Source: an uncultured Collinsella sp. (lineage in GTDB: Bacteria; Actinomycetota; Coriobacteriia; Coriobacteriales; Coriobacteriaceae). From it: DNA of 64,000 nt. Both the position numbers and the translations under genes were made by a program. The stretch covers positions 1 to 64,000 of the forward strand of contig CABQJK010000004.1 in assembly GCA_902464495.1 (NCBI GenBank), in the 5' to 3' direction. A model generated the notes under the pieces. The model did not search any database. It saw only the letters and a list, made by a program, of their open reading frames with translations, and was not told the DNA's origin. Shown here piece after piece: positions 42,613-50,197 of the stretch; the stretch's first letter is position 1, and every line of letters begins with the position of its first letter.

Positions 42613-44132
42613 TGGTCCCTCCTTCCCTGATACATCGCCGCCTCGAGCACGTGGTCCTGCGTCACTTGCTCGCTCTCGGCGACATCTGCGATCGTGCGCG
42701 CAATGCGAACCAGGCGCACGATGCCGCGGCCCGTGAGATGCGTGCGCTTCGACAGGCCGAGCACACACTTCTCCGCCGCATCATCGAGCTCAAAGGTCGA
42801 AACGACGCCGTCAATGGACCGCGTCTCATCATCCTCGGCCTCGGCATCCGCATCGTCCATACGGGACTCGCGCCAGGCGCGAAAGGCGCGACCGCGCACA
42901 ACGTAGTCACGTAACTCGGCCGACGACATACCCTCCGCTCCCTCGATAATCACCTGGGGGTCGGGACGGATCACATCGATCATCATGTCGATACGGTCGG
43001 CCAAAGGACCGCGCAGTTTAGACCGATAGCGCTCGACCATCGCCGCCGAGCAGCGACACGGCACCTCGCGATCACCCAAGAAGCCGCAGGGGCAGGGATT
43101 GCTCGCAGCCAGCAGCTGAAAGCGCGACGGGAAGGTAAAGGCCCCGTCGACGCGTACGATCCTCACATAGCCGCGCTCGATGGGCTGACGCAGCGTCTGC
43201 AGCACACCCGTGGGAAACTCGGCAAGCTCGTCCAAAAAGAGCACGCCGCCATGAGCAAGGCTGATCTCACCCGGATGCACCGGGCGTCCTCCGCCAATGA
43301 GGCCCGCCGTTGAAATGCTGTGATGGGGACTGCGGAAGGGCCGGTGTCCCGCCAACAAGCCATCAATGTTCTCACCCAAAACCGAATGGATGCACAGCGC
43401 CTCCTGTTGATCCTCAACGGAAAGCTCGGGCAGGATGCCGGTCATACGACGCGCGAGCATCGTCTTGCCCGATCCCGGGGACCCGATCATAAGCAAACCG
43501 AGCTCACCCGCTGCCGCCAGCGCCATGCCGCGTTTGGCAACCTCCTGCCCTAGCACGTCGGCATAGTCGAGTTCGGGCTCAAAGGTCGCCTCAACACCCT
43601 CGGAATCCAAGTAGTGCCGCGCGGCATCGCCCATGCCATGGGCAAGCTGAGACAAATGATCGATGAATCCGCAATCAACGCCCGCAAGCGGCACATGCTG
43701 ATCGGACCTGCCGGCGATAAAGGACAGCCCCATATCACGCGCCAATAGCTGAAACGCCACCTCGCCCTTGACAGGAAGCACCGTACCGTCCAAGCCAAGC
43801 TCACCAGCGATAAGACAACGATCGAGGTTGTCGCGGGGAATCTGACCATCGGCCGCCAATACCGCGATTGCGATGGGCAGATCAAAGCCGCTACCGGTTT
43901 TGCGAATATCGCCAGGCGCCAGATTGACCGTAATGCCCGAGCGCGGGATCTCGAACCCGGCGGAGCGCATCGCGCAGCGAATACGACCGCGTGACTCCAT
44001 CACCTCCATACTCGGAATGCCGAGCATCTGAATACCCGGAACGCCGCCGGCAAGCGAGACCTCGACCGTGACGGGAATCGCCTCGACGCCGCGGATGCAG
44101 GCCGCGTGAACGGCAAACGTCTCGAACGCCAT
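42609..44132 (-). CDS. comM: ComM/YifB AAA+ helicase family protein
   Basis: ComM is a hexameric AAA+ motor that promotes branch migration of incoming DNA during transformation in Gram-negative bacteria. The 507-residue protein has an N-terminal Lon-like domain (TVEVSLAGGVPGIQMLGIPS), Walker A MIGSPGSGKTML, Walker B GVLFLDELAEF, and a C-terminal Mg-chelatase-like domain with CNPCPCG. The ATG at 44132 overlaps the yraN stop. Position beside dprA supports a transformation role here. Confidence 0.93.
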   Translation of the reverse strand: MAFETFAVHAACIRGVEAIPVTVEVSLAGGVPGIQMLGIPSMEVMESRGRIRCAMRSAGFEIPRSGITVNLAPGDIRKTGSGFDLPIAIAVLAADGQIPRDNLDRCLIAGELGLDGTVLPVKGEVAFQLLARDMGLSFIAGRSDQHVPLAGVDCGFIDHLSQLAHGMGDAARHYLDSEGVEATFEPELDYADVLGQEVAKRGMALAAAGELGLLMIGSPGSGKTMLARRMTGILPELSVEDQQEALCIHSVLGENIDGLLAGHRPFRSPHHSISTAGLIGGGRPVHPGEISLAHGGVLFLDELAEFPTGVLQTLRQPIERGYVRIVRVDGAFTFPSRFQLLAASNPCPCGFLGDREVPCRCSAAMVERYRSKLRGPLADRIDMMIDVIRPDPQVIIEGAEGMSSAELRDYVVRGRAFRAWRESRMDDADAEAEDDETRSIDGVVSTFELDDAAEKCVLGLSKRTHLTGRGIVRLVRIARTIADVAESEQVTQDHVLEAAMYQGRRDQ

Positions 44133-44617
44133 CACGACACCTGCCAATCGAACGCGTTGTACTGATGCTCGATCTCGGCGATATGCCCGCCACGAATGGT
44201 GACACCCACGGCATCGAAGCGAATCGCCTTGAGCGGATAATGCTCCATGAGATAGCAACTTGCGATGCGGCGGTAGCGGCGTTGCTTTTGGGCGTCCACG
44301 GCCTCCTCGGGAAAGACCCGCGTGCTGCAATCCAGTGCAACGCGTCTGGTCTTGACCTCGGCCATCACCACGACATCGTCGAGCTCATCGAGCAGCACCA
44401 GATCGGCCTCGCCCTCGGAGCAACGATATCCCTGCTCCAGCAAGGTGTAGCCGCGCTCGTTAAAGTAGTCGATGGTGATCAGCTCGCCCAGCATGCCCAG
44501 CTCGCGGGGACTGAGTCCCTTGATAAACTCAGGCGTCATCGCCCCGCAGTCGAGCTCGCCGTTTTCCCAACGCTCCTTGAGCTGCTGCGTCTTGCTCTTT
44601 TTGCTTGCGGCACTCAT
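44132..44617 (-). CDS. YraN/UPF0102 endonuclease-like protein
   Basis: This protein has a restriction-endonuclease-like fold. Residues GMLGELITIDYF, GEADLVLLD and AEVKTRR give the E...D...ExK pattern. YraN homologues are about 120 residues; this one has 161, with 40 mostly charged extra residues at the N-terminus (SKKSKTQQLKERWENGE). The ATG at 44617 has AAGGAG before it. Its role is unclear; the family often sits with comM and dprA, and here it leads their operon. Confidence 0.85.
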   Translation of the reverse strand: MSAASKKSKTQQLKERWENGELDCGAMTPEFIKGLSPRELGMLGELITIDYFNERGYTLLEQGYRCSEGEADLVLLDELDDVVVMAEVKTRRVALDCSTRVFPEEAVDAQKQRRYRRIASCYLMEHYPLKAIRFDAVGVTIRGGHIAEIEHQYNAFDWQVS

Positions 44618-44688
44618 GGGGTCTCCTTTCCCGCACGCTGCATTGCCCCGATGATGAGGGCACCTTTCGTGCGGGTAAGTACCGGAAG

Positions 44689-44708
44689 CAAACCAAAAGC
44701 TGACCAAA
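44689..44708 (-). promoter_or_regulatory. Putative competence box upstream of yraN-comM-dprA
   Basis: This is identical over 20 bases to 16297-16316. It ends 72 bases before the yraN start and begins only 7 bases after the T-run of the rnhB terminator. The promoter of this operon must therefore include or follow it. Confidence 0.7.
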
Positions 44709-44715
44709 TGCCGTC

Positions 44716-44757
44716 AAAAAACGGGCCGTACGCAGCAATGGTGTTGCGTACGGCCCG
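44716..44757 (-). terminator. Rho-independent terminator of rnhB
   Basis: CGGGCCGTACGCA and its complement form a 13-bp stem followed by six T on the minus strand. Confidence 0.93.
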
Positions 44758-44806
44758 CTACCAGCAGGTTTATAAAACCCCAGAGGTCCCTGTCTCCACA
44801 ATTGAC

Positions 44807-45595
44807 CTAGAAAAGGCGCTCAGTCTGCAGAAAGTTTCCGCAAAAGCTCACGCGGTGCAGTGGACAAAGTCCATGTTTGCGAATGGCCTCGATATGCTCG
44901 GGGCTTGCATAGCCCTTCGACTCGGCCAGATGGTACTCGGGATACTCGGCGTCGTACTCGACCATCATCTCGTCACGCGTGACCTTGGCCATGATGGATG
45001 CCGCGGCGATACAGGCGATCTTGGCATCGCCCTTGACCACGTCGCGCTCGTTAGGAACGGCGCCCAAGGGGTTGCCATCCATGAGGACGTAGTCGGGTTC
45101 AAGTCCCGTATCGGCCACGGCGCCCGCAACGGCGGCACGGATAGCACGGGCCATGCCCATCTCATCGATATCCTTCGGCGCGATATGGCAAAAACCGATC
45201 GCCGTCGCCACCTCGGCAATCTTCACCGAGAGCAACTCGCGGCGCGCGGGCGTGAGCTTTTTGGAATCGTTGATACCCCAGACGCGCGGCTCCATAGGAA
45301 GACAGACGGCGCATACCGTCAAAGGGCCGGCCACCGATCCGCGACCTACCTCGTCGACACCAACGACCACACCATCACCGCCGAGCTCATGCATAAGCTC
45401 GTACATGTCATTGACGCGCTCGCGCTCGGCAAGCTCTTTGTCATGGCGTTTGAGGGCGCGTTCACAAGCCTTGATCACCTGCTGGCGCGGGTCCTCGCGA
45501 TAATGCTCCACGAGGGCGGGAATCTCCTCAAACGTAGCGCTCGCCAACTCACCGGCAACCTGCGATGCCGAAACCGAGCTCGTCATGTTGGCCAT
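44807..45595 (-). CDS. rnhB: Ribonuclease HII
   Basis: RNase HII removes ribonucleotides from RNA-DNA hybrids. The DEDD site is seen in VVGVDEVGRGSVAGP (Asp and Glu), the YVLMDGNP strand and ASIMAKVTRDEMM. The protein is 262 residues, longer than the E. coli enzyme because of about 70 N-terminal residues, as in Bacillus RnhB. I chose the ATG at 45595, 7 bases after AGGAGG. It lies after rplS, a conserved order. Confidence 0.94.
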   Translation of the reverse strand: MANMTSSVSASQVAGELASATFEEIPALVEHYREDPRQQVIKACERALKRHDKELAERERVNDMYELMHELGGDGVVVGVDEVGRGSVAGPLTVCAVCLPMEPRVWGINDSKKLTPARRELLSVKIAEVATAIGFCHIAPKDIDEMGMARAIRAAVAGAVADTGLEPDYVLMDGNPLGAVPNERDVVKGDAKIACIAAASIMAKVTRDEMMVEYDAEYPEYHLAESKGYASPEHIEAIRKHGLCPLHRVSFCGNFLQTERLF

Positions 45596-45624
45596 ACCAG
45601 GCCCTCCTTGCATGCAAATCAGAT

Positions 45625-45654
45625 AAAAAGAAGGGCCACCCGAAGGTGACCCTT
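45625..45654 (-). terminator. Rho-independent terminator of rplS
   Basis: AAGGGTCACC pairs with GGTGGCCCTT (one G-U pair) around a TTCG tetraloop, then CTTTTT on the minus strand. No clear rnhB promoter follows, so rnhB may depend on read-through. Confidence 0.9.
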
Positions 45655-45688
45655 GTGTCCAAACGAGTGGACAGACGCTGCGATCTTC

Positions 45689-46030
45689 TTAGCGCTTCTC
45701 GGGGATGCGAGCAGCCTTGCCCACCTTGTCGCGGAGGTAGTACAGCTTGGCGCGACGGACGCGACCATGACGGACGACCTCGAGCTTGGCGATCTTGGGG
45801 CTGTGAAGCGGGAAGGTACGCTCAACACCGACACCGAAGGACATCTTGCGGACGGTGAAGGTCTCGCGGGCACCGGCGCCGGCCATGCGGATGACGTCGC
45901 CCTGGAAGACCTGGATGCGCTCGCGGTCGCCTTCCTTAATGCGGTAGTGAACCTTGACGTTGTCGGCGACGCGAACCTGAGGAATGTCCTCGCGGATCTG
46001 CTGACGCTCGATTGCGCGGATGTAATCCAT
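45689..46030 (-). CDS. rplS: 50S ribosomal protein L19
   Basis: L19 lies at the subunit interface. The 113-residue protein has MDYIRAIERQQIREDIP, FQGDVIRMAGAGARETFTVRK and RRAKLYYLRDKVGKAARI. I chose the ATG at 46030 with AAGGA 7 bases upstream; an upstream TTG gives two extra residues with no proper spacing. In many bacteria rplS follows trmD, but here trmD is 8 kb away. Confidence 0.96.
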   Translation of the reverse strand: MDYIRAIERQQIREDIPQVRVADNVKVHYRIKEGDRERIQVFQGDVIRMAGAGARETFTVRKMSFGVGVERTFPLHSPKIAKLEVVRHGRVRRAKLYYLRDKVGKAARIPEKR

Positions 46031-46099
46031 GTGCAATTCCTTACTCTTCTAGAGGTGCCGTACCACCTTGGCCGGCACGTAGTTGAACAAACGTATTCG

Positions 46100-46127
46100 A
46101 GTATACACGCGCGGGTTTCTGCTGCAA
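46100..46127 (-). promoter_or_regulatory. Candidate promoter of rplS
   Basis: TTGCAG and TATACT are 16 bases apart on the minus strand, about 70 bases before the rplS start. Confidence 0.6.
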
Positions 46128-46173
46128 GAACATTTTTTCACGCAGACAAAAAGACAAAACCCGCACATGATAA

Positions 46174-46201
46174 CCGCCCGTCTCACGAATGAGACGGGCG
46201 G
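46174..46201 (-). terminator. Hairpin terminator of ppdK
   Basis: CCGCCCGTCTCA and its complement form a 12-bp stem around TTCG, followed on the minus strand by TTATC. The T-run is short, so efficiency is uncertain. Confidence 0.75.
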
Positions 46202-46239
46202 CATGAAGGGGGCTACGCTAGGCGTCTAAACCCAAAACG

Positions 46240-48990
46240 TTAGGCGGAACGCTTGGCCTCGAGCTTGGCCTGAGCGGCAGCCAGGCGCGCGAGGGGCACG
46301 CGATAGGGCGAGCAGGACACGTAGTCCACGTCGGCCACGTTAAACAGGCCCTTGATGGACTTGGGGTCGCCGCCGTGCTCGCCGCACACGCCAAAGTGCA
46401 TGTCAGGATTGGTGGCGCGGCCCTTCTCGACGGCCAAGCGCACGAGCTCCAGCACCGCCGCGTCGATGGTCTCGAAGGGGTTGTCTTTCAGGATCTTTTT
46501 ATGCATGTACAGCGGGATGAACTTGGCCTCGGCGTCATCGCGCGAGAAGCCAAAGGTCGTCTGGGTGAGGTCGTTGGTGCCAAAGCAGAAGAAATCTGCG
46601 TGATGTGCGATCTCGTCGGCGACCATGCAGGCACGCGGCAGCTCGAGCATCGTGCCCACGGAAATATTGAGCTCGACGCCTTCCTCGGCGGAAACCTCGG
46701 CGATCACGTGCTCGATAACCTCGCGGGTCTGGACATGCTCGGCCGTGATGGAAACGAGCGGAACCATGATCTCGGGGCGCGGGTCGACACCCTCCTTGAT
46801 AAGGCGGGCAGCGGCCGTGGCGACGGCGCGAACCTGCATGAGCGGCAGATCGCCAAAGACGACGGACAGGCGCACGCCGCGCAAGCCCAGCATGGGGTTG
46901 GACTCGACCATGCCGTCAATGCGACGCAGGCGGGCGCGCAGGGCAGTGAGCTCCTCCTCGGGAGCGCCGGCGGCCTCCTTCTTGGTGATGGCGACCTCGA
47001 GCTCGCGAGGATTATCCAGGAACTCATGAAGCGGCGGATCGAGCAGGCGGACGACCACATCGCGACCGGACATGGTCTTGAACATCGCCAGGAAGTCCTC
47101 GGTCTGAACCTTGAGTAGGTCGGCCAGGGCCTGCTGCTTTACGGCCTCGTCATCGGACAGGATAAAGCTCTGGATGATGTTCTTGCGGTCGCCCAGGAAC
47201 ATATGCTCGGTGCGGCACAGGCCGATGGCCTCGGCGCCAAACTCGAGCGCGAGTGCAGCATCCTCGGGGTTGTCGGCGTTAACGCGCACGTGGTTGGCGT
47301 GGCCGCAGGTCTCGTCCAAGCGAATCTCGTCGGCCCAGGACAGGATGGTGTCCAGGTCGCCGGTGAGCTCGGCCGAAACCAGGTCGACGGCGCCGTCGAC
47401 GACGATGCCCTGGGTACCGTCGATGGAGATGACATCACCCTCGCGCAGCACGCGGTCGCTGCCCTCGATGTGCACGACCTTCTCGGCGGCGTCGATATGG
47501 AAGAGCTCGACACCGCAGACGCAGGGCGTACCCATGCCGCGGGCGATAACGGCGGCATGGCTCGTCTTGCCGCCATGGCTGGTCAGGATGCCCTCGGCGG
47601 CGACCATGCCCTTCAGGTCGTCGGGGTTGGTCTCCCAGCGGACCAGAATGACCTTGTGGCCCTCGGCGGAACGCGCGACGGCGTCATCACTCGAGAACAC
47701 GACCTCGCCCACGGCGGCACCAGGGCTGGCGTTAAGGCCGCTGGCCAGGGCCTCGTACTTCTTGGAGGCGTCGAACTGCGGGTGCAGGAGCTGATCGAGC
47801 TGCGCGGGATCGATGCGGCTCACAGCCTCCTCGCGGGTGATCAGGCCCTCCTCGACCATTTCGATAGCAATGCGCAGGGCGGCAGTGGCGGTGCGCTTGC
47901 CCACGCGGGTCTGGAGCATCCAGAGCTTGCCCTGCTCGATGGTGAACTCGATATCGCACATATCGCGGTAATGATCCTCGAGCGTCAGGAACACGCGCTC
48001 GAGCTCCTCGCCTGCGGACTCGAGGCCCGAGGTGGTCTTGAGGTCGGCGATGGGCTCGGTGTTTCGGATGCCGGCGACGACGTCCTCGCCCTGGGCATTC
48101 ACCAAAAAGTCGCCATAGAACTCCTTGGTGCCGTCGGCCGGGTTGCGCGTAAAGGCGACGCCGGTCGCAGAGGTCTCGCCCTTGTTGCCAAAGGCCATGG
48201 CCTGGACGTTGACGGCGGTGCCGAGCTCGTCGGAAATGCCGTGCTGCTTGCGGTAGATGCAGGCGCGCTCGTTCATCCAGCTGCCAAAGACGGCCTGGAT
48301 GGCAAGGCGCAGCTGGAGCTCCGGATCGTGCGGGAAAACGGGCTTACCGTCGGCGACCTCGAGCTCGGGATACAGGGTCGCCTCGACGTTCTCGGAGAAG
48401 ATGCCCTTAAAGGTCTCGACGAGCTCCTGCAGGTCCTCGGCCGAAAGCTCGGAATCGACACGAACGCCGGCGACCAGGCGGGCCTGGGTCAGGGCGTTCT
48501 CGAATAGGTCGGCGTCGACGCCCATGACGACGTTGGAGAACATCTGGATAAAGCGACGGTAGCTGTCCCAGGCAAAGCGCGGGTTCTGCGTCTGCGCGAT
48601 AAGGCCCTGGACGGAATCGTCGTTGAGGCCCAGGTTGAGGACCGTGTCCATCATGCCGGGCATGGAGAACGGAGCGCCCGAGCGAACCGACACGAGCAGC
48701 GGATCGGAGGCATCGCCGAGTTTCTTGCCGCAACGGGCCTCGAGGTCCGCCTCGGCGGCAACGATCTCATCGAGTGCGCCTTCGGGCCAGACGTTGCCGG
48801 CACCGGAGTACTCGACACAGGTCTGGCAGGTAATGGTAAAGCCACCGGGAACCGGCAGACCGATGCGGCTCATCTCGGCAAGGTTTGCGCCCTTGCCGCC
48901 AAGCACGAAGTTCATGGACTTGTCGCCCTCAGTGACACAGGTGCCCAGGGCGTCGGTTCCAAAACGGTAAACCCTCTTGCAATCGCTCAC
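46240..48990 (-). CDS. ppdK: Pyruvate, phosphate dikinase
   Basis: PPDK interconverts pyruvate, ATP and phosphate with PEP, AMP and pyrophosphate. In fermenters it often supplies pyruvate and extra ATP from PEP. The 916-residue enzyme has the ATP-grasp part (NFVLGGKGANLAEMSRIGLPVP), the phospho-histidine loop GGKTSHAAVIARGMG and the PEP-binding barrel with FCFGTNDLTQTTFGFSRDDA and VCGEHGGDP. The start is GTG at 48990, 5 bases after GGAAGGGGAA. Its regulator gene lies directly upstream. Confidence 0.96.
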   Translation of the reverse strand: MSDCKRVYRFGTDALGTCVTEGDKSMNFVLGGKGANLAEMSRIGLPVPGGFTITCQTCVEYSGAGNVWPEGALDEIVAAEADLEARCGKKLGDASDPLLVSVRSGAPFSMPGMMDTVLNLGLNDDSVQGLIAQTQNPRFAWDSYRRFIQMFSNVVMGVDADLFENALTQARLVAGVRVDSELSAEDLQELVETFKGIFSENVEATLYPELEVADGKPVFPHDPELQLRLAIQAVFGSWMNERACIYRKQHGISDELGTAVNVQAMAFGNKGETSATGVAFTRNPADGTKEFYGDFLVNAQGEDVVAGIRNTEPIADLKTTSGLESAGEELERVFLTLEDHYRDMCDIEFTIEQGKLWMLQTRVGKRTATAALRIAIEMVEEGLITREEAVSRIDPAQLDQLLHPQFDASKKYEALASGLNASPGAAVGEVVFSSDDAVARSAEGHKVILVRWETNPDDLKGMVAAEGILTSHGGKTSHAAVIARGMGTPCVCGVELFHIDAAEKVVHIEGSDRVLREGDVISIDGTQGIVVDGAVDLVSAELTGDLDTILSWADEIRLDETCGHANHVRVNADNPEDAALALEFGAEAIGLCRTEHMFLGDRKNIIQSFILSDDEAVKQQALADLLKVQTEDFLAMFKTMSGRDVVVRLLDPPLHEFLDNPRELEVAITKKEAAGAPEEELTALRARLRRIDGMVESNPMLGLRGVRLSVVFGDLPLMQVRAVATAAARLIKEGVDPRPEIMVPLVSITAEHVQTREVIEHVIAEVSAEEGVELNISVGTMLELPRACMVADEIAHHADFFCFGTNDLTQTTFGFSRDDAEAKFIPLYMHKKILKDNPFETIDAAVLELVRLAVEKGRATNPDMHFGVCGEHGGDPKSIKGLFNVADVDYVSCSPYRVPLARLAAAQAKLEAKRSA

Positions 48991-49065
48991 GATACTTCCC
49001 CTTCCATGCACTCTCGCGCACGACCGTGGTAACGAATCGACCCGCCGGATGCGAGCCGTGAGGGT

Positions 49066-49152
49066 ACTATACGGCGGGCGTTGAGCGGGCTTGCGAAGAG
49101 GGCGCGGGGTTTGGTAAACGTGATAAATGTGACGGTAAACGGTAGGTAAAAG
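49066..49152 (-). promoter_or_regulatory. ppdK upstream region with phased repeats and -10
   Basis: A TATAGT -10 lies at 49066-49071 with a poor -35. Upstream are three repeats reading CGTTTACC or CTTTTACC on the minus strand, at 49113-49120, 49134-49141 and 49145-49152. They are 21 and 11 bp apart, so they face the same side of the helix. The middle one lies in TACCGTTTACCG (49133-49144), shared with adhE. The layout suggests an activator or repressor array. Confidence 0.55.
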
Positions 49153-49287
49153 TGGTTACCTTATGAAGATACCAATACAACGAACTTGCAGGTCAAATGC
49201 AAGTATATTGCTAAATCGCTTTACCATTATCGTGCATTATTTTAGGCAGTCTTTATTAGACGGGGCATTTTTAGCTACCCCAATGAG

Positions 49288-50163
49288 CTAGCTTTGTTGG
49301 GCTCGACGAGCGGCGCGGCGGGTACGGGCTTCTTGGATTTCCATCAAATGACCGATGATCTCGGCAGCGCTTTCCTCGATGGCCTTGCCGTCGGTACGAA
49401 CCACAAAGCAGCCCAGGCGTTTCATGAGCGCGCGGGCTTCAGCAAGCTCGCTGCACACGCTCTCGGGCTCGGCATAGGAGCCCGCGACGGCGCGGGCGTA
49501 GTCATCACCCAAGCGGCTATCGCGAATCTCGGAAATCACATCGACGGTCGAAATCAAGCCAAACAACCGCATCGGGTCGACCTCGTAAATCGACTTCGGC
49601 GGCTCCATGCCGTGCGCGAGCGGAACGTTGGCAACCTTGTAACCCTGATAGGCCAAATACATCGACAGCGGCGTCTTGGACGTGCGCGACACGCCCAGCA
49701 GCACGATATCGGCACCCGACAGATCGTCGCAGCCGCGCCCGTCGTCGTGCTCAACGAAATACTCCATGGCTTCGATGCGATGGAAATAGCGGTCATCGGT
49801 CTTGTGAATCACGCCCGCAATGCCCTTGGGCGGCACACCGATGAGTGACGACAGCACGGCAAGCGTCGGGCCGATCAGGTCCACCGAACGGATATGCAGC
49901 ATGCCCAGGTAATCGAGCACGCGGGCGCGAAGCACCGGATCGACAATGGTATGGAACACGGCAATATCGCGATGATCCGCATCGACACGCGGGCCCACAA
50001 ACGATTTAACCTGCTCCACCGAGGTCACCTTGGGGAGGCGCAAGAGACGAAAAGCCCCTTCATCAAATTGCCCGGACGCCGCAAGCACCACCTCACAAGC
50101 GGTATCACCGAGCGAGTCGGAGATAACGATGACGGTGGGACGAGCGGTGACCAGGCAATCCAT
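49288..50163 (-). CDS. PPDK regulatory kinase/phosphorylase (DUF299 family)
   Basis: This protein of the PDRP family phosphorylates PPDK on a threonine with ADP, switching it off, and reactivates it by phosphorolysis. The 291-residue product shows VIVISDSLGDTACEV at the start and the P-loop-like GVSRTSKTPLSMYLA (about residues 157-171). The family also regulates PEP synthase in Proteobacteria; the adjacent ppdK makes PPDK the target here. The ATG has AAGGAG upstream. It follows glyS by 34 bases. Confidence 0.92.
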   Translation of the reverse strand: MDCLVTARPTVIVISDSLGDTACEVVLAASGQFDEGAFRLLRLPKVTSVEQVKSFVGPRVDADHRDIAVFHTIVDPVLRARVLDYLGMLHIRSVDLIGPTLAVLSSLIGVPPKGIAGVIHKTDDRYFHRIEAMEYFVEHDDGRGCDDLSGADIVLLGVSRTSKTPLSMYLAYQGYKVANVPLAHGMEPPKSIYEVDPMRLFGLISTVDVISEIRDSRLGDDYARAVAGSYAEPESVCSELAEARALMKRLGCFVVRTDGKAIEESAAEIIGHLMEIQEARTRRAARRAQQS

Positions 50164-50197
50164 GCGGGGCTCCTTTTGCGCTTATGTGCAGGCTGGC

